A stretch of DNA of 64,000 bases from Labrys monachus. GTDB taxonomy: Bacteria; Pseudomonadota; Alphaproteobacteria; Rhizobiales; Labraceae. The notes beneath the pieces are model-generated. The model was given only the letters and a program-made list of their open reading frames with translations. It was not told where the DNA came from and did not search any database. The stretch lies in assembly GCF_030814655.1 (NCBI RefSeq), contig NZ_JAUSVK010000001.1:3119501-3183500 (forward strand), read 5' to 3'. This document shows positions 33,060-41,619 of the stretch, piece by piece (position 1 is the first letter of the stretch; every line of letters begins with the position of its first letter). Both the position numbers and the translations under genes were made by a program.

Positions 33060-33941
33060 ATGGACGGCAAGGACAACGTCTTCGAATTCGTCGACGCGCA
33101 TCATCATTTGTGGGACCTGAACCGGCTCTATTACGGCTGGCTGACCGACAAGCCCTTTGCGGGCCATCCTTCCGGCGACTATTCGTCGATCATGAAGAAC
33201 TATCTGGTCACCGATCTCCAGAGGGAAGGCGCCGCCGTCAATCTGATCAAGTCGGTCCACATCGAGACCGCGGACGGCGAGACTGATACCGTGCGCGAGA
33301 CGGAATGGCTCCAGGAGGTCGCGGACAAGCACGGCATGCCCAACGGCATCATCGCGCGGGTCGATCTCGCCGCGCCCGATGCCGCCGCGGAGCTGGACAG
33401 GCACATGGCGTTCGCGAATTTCCGCGGCGCACGCATGCTGTCCTTCATGGGGCTCGACTTCCTCGACGCCCCGGATTTCCGTCGCGGCTTCGACGCGCTG
33501 CAGAAGCGCGATCTCGTCTACGACATGGATGCCGGCTGGCCACAGATGGGCAAGGCGTTCGATCTCGCCCGCGCCTTTCCGCGCGCCACCATCATCCTCG
33601 GCCATTGCGGGTTTCCGAAGGAGCGGACGGTCCCCTATTTCCACGCCTGGCGCAAGGCGATCCGCACGCTCGCGCAGGCGCCGAACGTCGCCTGCAAATT
33701 GTCGGGCCTCGCCATGGTCGACCATCAATGGACCGTCGCCTCGATCCGCCCATGGATCGAGACCTGCATCGAATGTTTCGGGCCGTCGCGCTGCATGTTC
33801 GGCACGAACTGGCCTCTCGACGGCCTGTTCAGCGATTATCCGACGGTGGTGAACGCCTATCGCGAGATCGTCGCCGACTATTCGGACGATGAGAAGCGCG
33901 CCCTGTTCCGCACGTCGGCGGAAGGCTGGTACCGCATCTGA
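33060..33941 (+). CDS. Amidohydrolase/lactonase (COG3618-type TIM barrel)
   Basis: A 293-residue amidohydrolase-2 family protein. The first strand carries FVDAHHHLWDL with the HxH-type metal motif at about residues 12-14. Further conserved points are ARMLSFMGLDF, TIILGHCGFPKER (His near 181), CKLSGLAMVD and CMFGTNWPLDGL (the late catalytic Asp). The COG3618 group includes L-fuconolactone and L-rhamnonolactone hydrolases and 2-pyrone-4,6-dicarboxylate lactonase, so hydrolysis of a sugar lactone is likely. It follows the MaoC gene by 28 bp with a GGGAGG ribosome site and converges with the LacI-type gene. Confidence 0.87.
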   Translation: MDGKDNVFEFVDAHHHLWDLNRLYYGWLTDKPFAGHPSGDYSSIMKNYLVTDLQREGAAVNLIKSVHIETADGETDTVRETEWLQEVADKHGMPNGIIARVDLAAPDAAAELDRHMAFANFRGARMLSFMGLDFLDAPDFRRGFDALQKRDLVYDMDAGWPQMGKAFDLARAFPRATIILGHCGFPKERTVPYFHAWRKAIRTLAQAPNVACKLSGLAMVDHQWTVASIRPWIETCIECFGPSRCMFGTNWPLDGLFSDYPTVVNAYREIVADYSDDEKRALFRTSAEGWYRI

Positions 33942-33959
33942 CGCCGGTCCGCCGCGGCG

Positions 33960-35003
33960 TCAGGCGCTGCCGCGGCGGATCAACTGGGGCCGGAGGACGA
34001 CGGATTTCTGCCGGTCCGGCGCGCCGTCGAGCCGGGCGAGCAGCAATTCGGCTGCCTTCATGCCCATCTCGTCAGGCTGGATCTTGACGGTGGTCAGGGC
34101 AGGCGTCACGAGCGCCGCGAGGTCGTAATCGCCGAAGCCGCAGATCGCGAGCTGCTCCGGCACCCGCACGCCGCGCCGGTTGCATTCGAGCAGCGCCGCC
34201 AGGGCGAGCATGTCGGCGGAAAAGAAGATCGCATCCGTCATCGGCGCCCGCTGCAGCACCTCGTCGAGCCCCCGGATACCGTCCTGGCTGCTCATCGGCA
34301 GCAGCAATTCCACCCTGAAGGCCGGCGGCAGGCCCGCCTCGGCGAGCGCCTGCGCCATGCCGACGAAGCGCCCGTTCGCACGCGCATCCTGCTTGGCCGA
34401 ACCGCCGACGAAAGCGACGTTCCGCGAACCGCGGGCGACGAGGAGCGAGCCGACCTCGTGGCCCGCCGCGATGTTCGAGAAGCCGGCGGCGAGATCGAGC
34501 GGCCTGGAATCGGTATCCCAGGTTTCGACGACGGGAATGCCGCTCTGGCGCAAGAGATCCGTCGCGCGCGGGCTGTGCTGCAGCCCGGTAAGGATGAAGC
34601 CGAGCGGGCGTCGCTCCAGCAGGGTCTGGATGATCTGCTCCTCGCGCAGCATCGAATATTCGCTGTTGCCGATCACCACCGAGATGCCGCGTGGCTCGAG
34701 GAGGTCGATGATGCCCTTCACCTGCGCAGCGAAGACCGAGCTCGACAACGTGGGGATGATGACGGCGACGACGCGGCTGCTCTTGGAGGCAAGGTTGCGC
34801 GCCGCCTCGTTCGGTATGTAGTTCAGCGCGCGAATGGCCTCCTGCACCTTGATCCGCGTCGCCTCCGCCACCAGCTCCGGCCGGCCGACGACGCGCGACA
34901 CGGTTTGGGCGGAGACGCCGGCATGCATGGCGACATCGGACATGGTGACGACCGGCGCACCGCCCGGTGCGTTCTCGCTACTTGCAAATCGCTTGCGGCG
35001 CAT
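33960..35003 (-). CDS. LacI-family transcriptional repressor
   Basis: A 347-residue regulator. The N-terminal helix-turn-helix reads VTMSDVAMHAGVSAQTVSRV (about residues 18-37), followed by the hinge helix segment ALNYIPNEAARNLASK. The rest is a periplasmic-binding-protein-like sugar-sensing domain (VVAVIIPTLSSSVFAAQV; GFILTGLQHSPRATD; ICGFGDYDLAALVTP). It probably represses the divergent and neighbouring ABC/sugar genes: two palindromic operators lie just upstream of its own start and one lies in the ATPase/MaoC gap. Autoregulation is therefore likely. The inducer is unknown. Confidence 0.93.
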   Translation of the reverse strand: MRRKRFASSENAPGGAPVVTMSDVAMHAGVSAQTVSRVVGRPELVAEATRIKVQEAIRALNYIPNEAARNLASKSSRVVAVIIPTLSSSVFAAQVKGIIDLLEPRGISVVIGNSEYSMLREEQIIQTLLERRPLGFILTGLQHSPRATDLLRQSGIPVVETWDTDSRPLDLAAGFSNIAAGHEVGSLLVARGSRNVAFVGGSAKQDARANGRFVGMAQALAEAGLPPAFRVELLLPMSSQDGIRGLDEVLQRAPMTDAIFFSADMLALAALLECNRRGVRVPEQLAICGFGDYDLAALVTPALTTVKIQPDEMGMKAAELLLARLDGAPDRQKSVVLRPQLIRRGSA

Positions 35004-35017
35004 TGACAGCCTCTGAT

Positions 35018-35029
35018 GTTAGCGCTAGC
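35018..35029. promoter_or_regulatory. LacI-type operator, site 2
   Basis: GTTAGCGCTAGC with core TAGCGCTA, 14 bp upstream of the repressor start. Its centre is 26 bp from that of site 3. Confidence 0.75.
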
Positions 35030-35043
35030 AATATAAGCATGTT

Positions 35044-35055
35044 GTTAGCGCTATC
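35044..35055. promoter_or_regulatory. LacI-type operator, site 3
   Basis: GTTAGCGCTATC, the exact reverse complement of site 1 (GATAGCGCTAAC). It lies between the repressor and the rightward CoA-transferase operon, 65 bp before its start codon. Confidence 0.78.
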
Positions 35056-35119
35056 ACAACGGTGGTCGAATGAATGACCACCCGACGCGAAGGATAGCGG
35101 ATCGATTTCGGGAGCAGCG

Positions 35120-36331
35120 ATGAGCCAAGCGGAACGCAACAAGGCGCAGATCCTGTCGGGCTATCGCGTGCTGGATTGCACGGTGGCGATGGCGGGGCCG
35201 TTCGCGGCGCAGCGCATGGGCGATCTCGGCGCCGACGTCGTCAAGATCGAGCCGGTCGAAGGAGAGTGGCAGCGCCGCATGGCGGCGGGGGGCGGTGACG
35301 GTCGCAAGATCAACGCCTCCTTCCTGTCGCTCAACCGTAACAAACGCAGCGTCGCCATCAACCTGAAATCCGCCGAGGGGCAGGCCGTGCTCCACAGGAT
35401 GGTGGAGGATGCCGACGTCTTCATGCAGAATTATCGCCCGCATGTCGCCAAGCGGCTCGCGGTCGACTATGACACGCTGAAGGCGATCAATCCCAAGCTG
35501 ATCTACGTCTCCGTCTCGGGCTATGGCACGGACGGCCCCTATGCGGCGCGGCCGGGGCAGGACCTCCTCCTGCAGGCATTGAGCGGCGCCATGTACAGCA
35601 CCGGCGTCGCCGGCGGCCCGCCCCAGCCGAGCGGCCAGTATGTCGTCGACGCCACCACCGCCTATGCCGCGTTCGAGGGCGCCCTCGCCGCCCTTCTGCA
35701 CCGGGAACGCACGGGGGAAGGCCAGCTCGTCGAAGTGAACATGCTCGACGCAGCCATCGCTTTCCAGATGCAGGAGCTTTCGGTGTTCACCATCGACGGC
35801 AAGCCGCAGGAGCGTACCGCCGAGCCGCACGCCAACGTCTATATCCGTGCGCCCTACGGGGTCTACGAGACGCAGGACGGCTATGTCGCGCTCGCTTTCC
35901 CGCCGCTCGCCAAACTGGGCGAACTCTTCGACGAGCCGCTGTTCTCCAGCATGAACGACGAGGTCGACTGCTTCGAAAAGCGCGATCTCATCCACCGGCT
36001 GGTGATGCAGCACAGCCGCAAGCGCAAATCCGCCGAACTGATCGAGGCCATGCTGGCCCTCGGGCTGTGGGCCGGTCCGGTCAACGATTTCGCCCGGACG
36101 GTGGAGGACCCGCAGGTCAAGTTCAACGGCAGCTTCGTCGAATATGAGCACCATACGGAAGGTCGGCTCAAGACGCCGGGTTTCCCCATCCGCTTCAGCA
36201 AGACGCCCTCGACGGTCGACCGGGGCGCGCCGCTGGTGGGCGAGCACAGCCGGGAGGTTCTTGGGGCCGCCGGCTTCGGCGAGGAGGAGATCGCCCGCAT
36301 GATTTCGGAAGGCGTCATCGGAGCGCCGTAG
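35120..36331 (+). CDS. Class III CoA-transferase (CaiB/BaiF family)
   Basis: A 403-residue CoA-transferase that moves CoA between carboxylic acids. It begins LSGYRVLDCTVAMAGPFAAQ and DLGADVVKIEP, typical of the family. The catalytic Asp is expected at about residue 177 in QYVVDATTAYAAFEG. GRERTGEGQ-like sequence (RERTGEGQLVEVNMLD) and the C-terminal GAPLVGEHSREVLGAAGF are also conserved. It is the first gene rightward of the double LacI operator, with GGGAG 6 bp before the ATG, and 73 bp before a sugar-binding protein gene. It may activate a sugar-derived acid for the MaoC dehydratase. Confidence 0.9.
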   Translation: MSQAERNKAQILSGYRVLDCTVAMAGPFAAQRMGDLGADVVKIEPVEGEWQRRMAAGGGDGRKINASFLSLNRNKRSVAINLKSAEGQAVLHRMVEDADVFMQNYRPHVAKRLAVDYDTLKAINPKLIYVSVSGYGTDGPYAARPGQDLLLQALSGAMYSTGVAGGPPQPSGQYVVDATTAYAAFEGALAALLHRERTGEGQLVEVNMLDAAIAFQMQELSVFTIDGKPQERTAEPHANVYIRAPYGVYETQDGYVALAFPPLAKLGELFDEPLFSSMNDEVDCFEKRDLIHRLVMQHSRKRKSAELIEAMLALGLWAGPVNDFARTVEDPQVKFNGSFVEYEHHTEGRLKTPGFPIRFSKTPSTVDRGAPLVGEHSREVLGAAGFGEEEIARMISEGVIGAP

Positions 36332-36404
36332 AGCAGAACGCTTTGGGCGATTTCCGAGGCTCAACAAGAAGATGGCGCAGCAGCCATCGAAGAGGGAGGA
36401 CATC

Positions 36405-37382
36405 ATGACTCTGAACAAGCGCCAGTTCATCACCCTGGCGGGAGCGATCGGCCTGATGGCGGCGGGGGCCGTCTCACCCGTCCGGGCAGCCGAAAAACAG
36501 ATCGTCTACCTGTCGGCGGGCCTGGAAGCGCCGTTCTGGCGTTACGTCTCCGAAGGCGTCGCCGACGCAGCCAAGGAGCACGGCTACAGCTTCGTGGCGC
36601 TCGATTCCCGCAACAACGCCCAGAGCCAGCTTCAGAACGCGCAGGACGCCATCGTCAAGGGCGCGAGCGGCATCGTGCTGTCGCCGACCGATTCCTCGAC
36701 GGCGCCGGCCGTGCTCGATCTCGCCTCGAAGGCGAATATCCCCGTCAGCTTCGCCGGAATCGGCACCGTCTCCGGGGACTACGTCACCTTCGTCACCTCC
36801 AATGACGAGGACGGCGCCTATGCCGTCGGCAAGGAACTCGCCAAGGCCTTCGCGGACAAAGGCTGGACGCACGCCAAGGTCGGTCTGGTGATGATCTCCC
36901 AGGCCCGCCAGAACGGCGTCAAGCGCACCAACGGCTTCGTCAAGGCGATGACGGAGGCGGGACATTCGATCGTCGCCCGGAACGAGATGCAGCTCTACAC
37001 CGCGGACGAGACCTTCCGCTACGTCCAGGACATGCTGACGGCCAATCCGGAACTGCGCGGCATCTTCGTGCAGACCGACACCCCGACCCTGGGGGCGACG
37101 CGCGCGGTCGACGCTATGCGTCGGGCCGGCGACACGCTGGTCGCCGCCTTCGACGGCGTGCCGGAGTTCATCACCCTGATCAAGGACGGCTCCATCGTCG
37201 CCAGCGGCATGCAGCAGCCCTACCTCATGGGCAAGACGGCGGCCGAAACCGTGATCAAGAAACTGGAAGGCGGCACGCCGGACAAGCAGGTGGTCCTGCC
37301 GATCCTGACGGCAACCAAGGACAACATCGACGCGCTGCTGCCGCAGATCAAGCAGAGCGTGTTCGCCGGCGAGGTGAAGTAG
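36405..37382 (+). CDS. Ribose-type ABC transporter substrate-binding protein A
   Basis: A 325-residue periplasmic sugar-binding protein (RbsB-like, Peripla_BP_4). The signal region KRQFITLAGAIGLMAAGAVSPVRA gives cleavage near residue 30. The mature part starts KQIVYLSAGLEAPFWRYV and keeps DAIVKGASGIVLSPTDSS, IPVSFAGIG and VAAFDGVPEFITLIKDG. The ATG at 36405 has a strong GGGAGGA ribosome site; longer forms are possible. A 10-bp hairpin directly follows the stop, as is common after binding-protein genes that need more protein than the membrane parts. Which of the two permeases it serves is not evident. Confidence 0.92.
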   Translation: MTLNKRQFITLAGAIGLMAAGAVSPVRAAEKQIVYLSAGLEAPFWRYVSEGVADAAKEHGYSFVALDSRNNAQSQLQNAQDAIVKGASGIVLSPTDSSTAPAVLDLASKANIPVSFAGIGTVSGDYVTFVTSNDEDGAYAVGKELAKAFADKGWTHAKVGLVMISQARQNGVKRTNGFVKAMTEAGHSIVARNEMQLYTADETFRYVQDMLTANPELRGIFVQTDTPTLGATRAVDAMRRAGDTLVAAFDGVPEFITLIKDGSIVASGMQQPYLMGKTAAETVIKKLEGGTPDKQVVLPILTATKDNIDALLPQIKQSVFAGEVK

Positions 37383-37422
37383 GCGGGGCGCGCGCGCCGG
37401 ATCGAACCCGGTGCGCCCCGCC
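37382..37422 (+). terminator. Hairpin between binding-protein and permease genes (mRNA-stabilising or attenuating)
   Basis: GGCGGGGCGC (37382-37391) pairs perfectly with GCGCCCCGCC (37413-37422). There is no T run, so it is more likely to stabilise the upstream binding-protein message or cause partial read-through than to end transcription. Confidence 0.55.
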
Positions 37423-37560
37423 CTCGTCTGGCCGGGCCGGCTGCCGGCAGCCTCATCCGATTGATGCCCTGGCGGCTCCGGACCCGTCCGGAGCCTGCGA
37501 AGACCTATGTCCTGCGGACGGCCCATGCGAGCGATGCCATGAAGGAAACCACGATGACGG

Positions 37561-38553
37561 ATGCCGCAGCGGACAATCCGGAACAGGCGCGGTGGGGGGC
37601 GGACCCTGCGCGGGCTCCTCGTCACGCGTGAAGCGGGCGTCTTCGCCGCGCTGCTCGCCTTGTGCGTGGTGTTCGCGCTGGCGAGCCCCGTCTTCCTGAC
37701 CAAGATGAACATCCTGAACCTGCTCCGGCAGATCTCCCTGCTCGGCGTGCTCTCGATCGGCGCGACCTATGTCCTGATCATTTCCGAGGTCGACCTGTCC
37801 GTCGGCTCGCTCTACGGCTTCGCCGGCATGGTCGGCGGCATGCTCATCGTCGACGGCACGCCGGAAATCCTCGCCATCCTCATCACGCTGGCGCTCGGCC
37901 TCGCCATCGGCGCCCTCAACGGCGCCATCACGGTCGTGGGCCGCATCCCCTCCTTCATCACCACGCTGGGAACGCTCTATCTCATCCGCGGGGCCACGCT
38001 GGTGATGAGCAACGGTATGCCGGTCTCGCTGCCGCATGGCCATGGCGGCGCGCCGATTATCACCTATATCGCCCAGAAGAGCCTCCTGGGCGGCCTGTCG
38101 AACCAGGTCCTGCTGCTGATCGTCATCGCAGCGTTCGGCTTCTACCTGCTGCACCGGACGACGTTCGGCTTCCACATCTTCGCCGTCGGCGGCAACGACC
38201 GGGCGGCCCGCATCATCGGCGTGCCTGTCGCCCGCACCAAGGTCGTCGCCTTCGCCATTGCAGGGTTGCTCGCGGCGCTCGCAGGGATCGTCAATTTCGG
38301 CTTCCTCGAAAATGTCCAGCCGGTCACCGGCATCGGCCTGGAACTCGACGTCATCGCCGCGGTCATCATCGGCGGCACCCGGCTCGGCGGCGGAGAAGGC
38401 TCCATCCCCGGCACGCTGCTCGGCGTGCTGCTGATCGGCGTGGTCCGCGACGGCCTGATCCTGCTGGGCGTCACCCCCTTCTGGCAGACGACCCTGATCG
38501 GTGCCGTCGTGCTGGCAGCCGCCCTGATCGGCGGCCTGACCTCGAAAAAATAG
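37561..38553 (+). CDS. Ribose-type ABC transporter permease (system 2), 5' end possibly frameshifted
   Basis: A 330-residue RbsC-like permease. Family blocks are LIISEVDLSVGSLYGFAGM, GRIPSFITTLGTLYLIRG, FAVGGNDRAARIIGVPV and AAVIIGGTRLGGGEGSIPG. The frame can start at ATG 37561, but an ATG at 37554 in another frame has a better-placed AAGGAA ribosome site and reads MTDAAADNPEQARWG before reaching a G6 tract (37594-37599). Loss of one G there would fuse it smoothly to the permease at RTLRGLL. So either the listed start is used with an odd basic N-terminus, or the tract holds a sequencing error or real frameshift. The next gene encodes a second binding protein. Confidence 0.85.
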   Translation: MPQRTIRNRRGGGRTLRGLLVTREAGVFAALLALCVVFALASPVFLTKMNILNLLRQISLLGVLSIGATYVLIISEVDLSVGSLYGFAGMVGGMLIVDGTPEILAILITLALGLAIGALNGAITVVGRIPSFITTLGTLYLIRGATLVMSNGMPVSLPHGHGGAPIITYIAQKSLLGGLSNQVLLLIVIAAFGFYLLHRTTFGFHIFAVGGNDRAARIIGVPVARTKVVAFAIAGLLAALAGIVNFGFLENVQPVTGIGLELDVIAAVIIGGTRLGGGEGSIPGTLLGVLLIGVVRDGLILLGVTPFWQTTLIGAVVLAAALIGGLTSKK

Positions 38554-38602
38554 AATCGCGATCACCAACGATCGCGAACGAAACGACCTGGAGGAAAGAC
38601 CC

Positions 38603-39568
38603 ATGATATGCAAGCTGCTCTATGCCGGCCTGATGTCGCTCGCCATCGCCGCCCCTGCGATGGCGGCTGACTTTACCCTCTCGCCGACCATCAAGGCCCA
38701 CGCGGCCGCCAAGGCCAAGCCGACCTTCATCATCTCCTATCATGACCCTGCCCTTTCGGTGGCCGTACCCATGCGCAAGGGCGTCGAGCTCGCCGCCAAG
38801 GAACTGAACGTCGACGCCCAGTTCACCGGCCCTGTGGGCGGTGGCGCCGAAAAGCAGGTCGCCGAGTTGGAGAACTGGATCACCAAGGGCGTCGACGGCA
38901 TCGCCGTCTCGTCCTCTTCGACCGACGCGCTCGCGCCGGTGATCAACAAGGCCCTCGCCGCCGGCATCCCGGTCGTGACCTTCAATACCGACAATCCCGC
39001 CTCCAGCCGCCTCACCTTCGTCGGCCAGGACCTGGTCTATTCCGGCGTCGTCATGGGCGACACGCTCGTCAAGGCCATGGGCGACAAGGGCAAGATCCTC
39101 GTCTTCACCGTCGACGCAGCGGCGCAGTGGTCGAAGGACCGTGAGAACGGCGTGCGCCAGGCGCTCGCCAAGCATCCGGGCATCACCATCGCCAGCCTCG
39201 TCAATACCACCAACGAACCGCAGCAGATCTATGCGGCCATCGAGAACGCCGTGCTCGCCAATCCCGACATCACCGGCATCATCTCGCTCGACTGCTGCAG
39301 CTTCCCGGCGATCGGCCAGTACCTCGAACGCAACGGCCTGTCGGGCAAGATCCCGGTTGTCGGCTCGGACCTGCTGCCCCAGACCCGCGAACTGATCCAG
39401 TCCGGCGCGCTGACCGCCACGATCACGCAGAACCCCCAGCGCCAGGGACATGATTCGGTCCTCGTCCTCGACCAGATCTATGCCCAAGGCAAGATGCCTC
39501 CCGCCCACACCGATACCGGCGTCGAAGTGATCGACAAGTCGAATGTCGAGCAGCACGAGGCCGAGTAG
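38603..39568 (+). CDS. Ribose-type ABC transporter substrate-binding protein B
   Basis: A 321-residue periplasmic binding protein with a Sec signal (LLYAGLMSLAIAAPAMA, cleavage after residue 21). The mature part keeps KPTFIISYHDPALSVAV, MRKGVELAAKEL, GVDGIAVSSSSTDAL, IPVVTFNTDNP and IPVVGSDLLPQT, typical of RbsB-like proteins. It is only distantly similar to binding protein A at 36405, so the two probably bind different ligands or serve different permeases. It lies 49 bp after the permease gene, with a TGGAGGAAA ribosome site, and 39 bp before the second ATPase gene. Confidence 0.93.
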   Translation: MICKLLYAGLMSLAIAAPAMAADFTLSPTIKAHAAAKAKPTFIISYHDPALSVAVPMRKGVELAAKELNVDAQFTGPVGGGAEKQVAELENWITKGVDGIAVSSSSTDALAPVINKALAAGIPVVTFNTDNPASSRLTFVGQDLVYSGVVMGDTLVKAMGDKGKILVFTVDAAAQWSKDRENGVRQALAKHPGITIASLVNTTNEPQQIYAAIENAVLANPDITGIISLDCCSFPAIGQYLERNGLSGKIPVVGSDLLPQTRELIQSGALTATITQNPQRQGHDSVLVLDQIYAQGKMPPAHTDTGVEVIDKSNVEQHEAE

Positions 39569-39607
39569 CCCGTCCGCAACATCGCAATCCCATCGGATCG
39601 AGAACAG

Positions 39608-41089
39608 ATGCCTGTGACACCGGCGCTCCAGCTTCGTGACCTCGGCAAGTCGTTCGGCGGCTTCTGGGCCCTGCGCAACGTGACCATCGACTTCCAGCCC
39701 GGCGAGGTTCACGCCATCGTCGGCGAGAACGGCGCGGGCAAATCGACGCTGATCAAGCTGGTCGCCGGCGTCCACCATCCGAGCGAGGGGGCCATGACCG
39801 GCCCCCTCGGCACCGAGTTGCGCCTGAAGACGCCGAGGGACGCCCTGAAGAGCGGCATCGGCGTCGTCCACCAGGAACTCGACCTCTTCGACAATCTCAC
39901 GGTGGCGGAAAACATCGCCCTCGGCATCGACGATGCCGGGCTGCGCAAGCCGTCCGCCGCGACGATGGCGGCGCGGGCGCGCAAGGCCCTGCGCGACATC
40001 GGTGAGGAACGCATCGCGCCCGGCCTGACGGTCGGCGACATCTCCACATCCGACAAGCAGCTGGTGGCGATCGCCAAGGTCCTCACCTGGGAAGCCCGCG
40101 TCATCATCCTCGACGAGCCGACTTCGGCCCTCAACGCCATCGAGGCTGCCCGCCTTCTGGACCGTATCCGACATTTGCGTTCGGCCGGCGTCGCCGTGAT
40201 CTATGTGTCCCACAAGCTCGGCGAGATCTTCTCGATCGCCGACCGCATCTCCGTCATCCGCGACGGCACGCTGGTCACCACCGGCCCGATCGATGCATTC
40301 GACCATGACAAGGTGGTCCATGCCATGCTCGGGCGCCAGCCCGCCGAACTCTTTCCCGCTCAGGTCAAGCTGCGATCGGCCGGGGACGTGCTGCTGCGTA
40401 TCGACAATATGGCCGGCCGCCATCTCGATGGCGTGTCCTTCGACGCGAAGGCCGGCGAGATCGTTGCCCTGGCGGGGTTGCCGGATGCCGGTCCCTCGTC
40501 GCTGCTGCGCCATATCTTCGGGCTCGACAGGGCCACAGGCGGTACCGTCACCGTCGCCGGCAGACCGATGAGCCGGCCTACCCCGCGCGAGGCGATCGGG
40601 CACGGCATCGCCTATCTTCCCGCCGACCGCCTGCGCGAAGGCATTCTGCCGCTGATGGACGTCGTGCGGAATACCGAAGCGACCGATGAAGCGATGCATG
40701 CGACCGCCGCCGCCCTCCGCAGGCGCAAGGCCCTGCAGAGCATCCGGCGGCTTTCCGTCCGGACCGCCTCGCTCTTCAACCGCATCACGTCGCTCTCTGG
40801 CGGCAACCAGCAGAAGACCCTGCTCGCGCGATGGCTGGTGATGGGCCCGAAGGTCCTGATGCTCGACGATCCGACGCGCGGCGTCGACGTCGGCGCCAAG
40901 TCCGAGATCTACCAGATCCTGCGGGGGATCGCCGATGCGGGGGCGGCCGTCATATTCACTTCCTCCGATTCGCTCGAGCTCGCCCGCCTCTCCGACCGGA
41001 TCCTGCTCTTCCGGCAAGGCCGCGTCGTCTCCGAGATCCGCCAGCAGGTCACCCACGCCGAACTCGATCGCGCCATCGCGGCGGCCTAG
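39608..41089 (+). CDS. Ribose-type ABC transporter ATPase (system 2)
   Basis: A 493-residue tandem ATPase of the RbsA class, the usual length, unlike the extended paralogue at 30576. The first domain has Walker A GENGAGKSTL (about residues 38-47), the Q-loop region GVVHQELDLFDN and Walker B VIILDEPTSAL. The second has the degenerate P-loop GLPDAGPSS, signature SLSGGNQQKTL and VLMLDDPTRGVD. It completes a permease-binding protein-ATPase set and is followed 14 bp later by the RbsD-like gene, supporting import of a pyranose/furanose sugar. Confidence 0.94.
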   Translation: MPVTPALQLRDLGKSFGGFWALRNVTIDFQPGEVHAIVGENGAGKSTLIKLVAGVHHPSEGAMTGPLGTELRLKTPRDALKSGIGVVHQELDLFDNLTVAENIALGIDDAGLRKPSAATMAARARKALRDIGEERIAPGLTVGDISTSDKQLVAIAKVLTWEARVIILDEPTSALNAIEAARLLDRIRHLRSAGVAVIYVSHKLGEIFSIADRISVIRDGTLVTTGPIDAFDHDKVVHAMLGRQPAELFPAQVKLRSAGDVLLRIDNMAGRHLDGVSFDAKAGEIVALAGLPDAGPSSLLRHIFGLDRATGGTVTVAGRPMSRPTPREAIGHGIAYLPADRLREGILPLMDVVRNTEATDEAMHATAAALRRRKALQSIRRLSVRTASLFNRITSLSGGNQQKTLLARWLVMGPKVLMLDDPTRGVDVGAKSEIYQILRGIADAGAAVIFTSSDSLELARLSDRILLFRQGRVVSEIRQQVTHAELDRAIAAA

Positions 41090-41103
41090 AAAAGGACAGA
41101 ACC

Positions 41104-41595
41104 ATGAAGCGTAACGGCATATTGAACCAGGCACTTTCGGAAGCGATCGCCTCGATGGGCCATGGCGAGATCATGATGATCGTCGATGCGGGCTTTCCGA
41201 TTCCCCGCGACGCCTGGCGCGTCGACCTCGCGATCAGCCCGAACCTGCCGACGCTCGCTATGCTCTACGAAGTCATCGCGCCGGAACTGATCGTCGAGAA
41301 GATCATGTTCGCAGGCGAGGTGGCCGAGCACAATATCCCGCTCTACCGCACCCTCCGGACCTGGTTCGACGAGCGGGATTTCGCGCCTGTGACCTATGAG
41401 GAAACCGTCGGCCCGCTGGCGCAGAAAGCCAAGGTCATCGTCCGCTCCGGCGCGCTCGACCCCTGGGGCAACATCGCGCTCGTCGCGGGCGTGGACTATC
41501 GCGCCTATTTCCGGAATCCGGAGATTTCTGTCCCCGAGCGCTTCCGCGCCCTGATGGACCGTACGCCCTTCGTGCCCGGTGCCTCGCGCTCCTGA
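41104..41595 (+). CDS. RbsD/FucU-type sugar mutarotase/pyranase
   Basis: A 163-residue RbsD/FucU-family protein. These enzymes interconvert pyranose and furanose forms or anomers of sugars such as ribose and fucose after uptake. It starts MKRNGILNQALSEAIASMGH, with the catalytic His at residue 20, then MIVDAGFPIP, matching the family's DAGLPIP. The C-terminal block KAKVIVRSGALDPWGNIALVAG resembles FucU more than E. coli RbsD. It lies 14 bp after the ATPase gene and just before the Gfo/Idh dehydrogenase gene, fitting a sugar-handling step right after import. Confidence 0.88.
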   Translation: MKRNGILNQALSEAIASMGHGEIMMIVDAGFPIPRDAWRVDLAISPNLPTLAMLYEVIAPELIVEKIMFAGEVAEHNIPLYRTLRTWFDERDFAPVTYEETVGPLAQKAKVIVRSGALDPWGNIALVAGVDYRAYFRNPEISVPERFRALMDRTPFVPGASRS

Positions 41596-41619
41596 AACAT
41601 GAAGGCGGGAGGATCTGCC

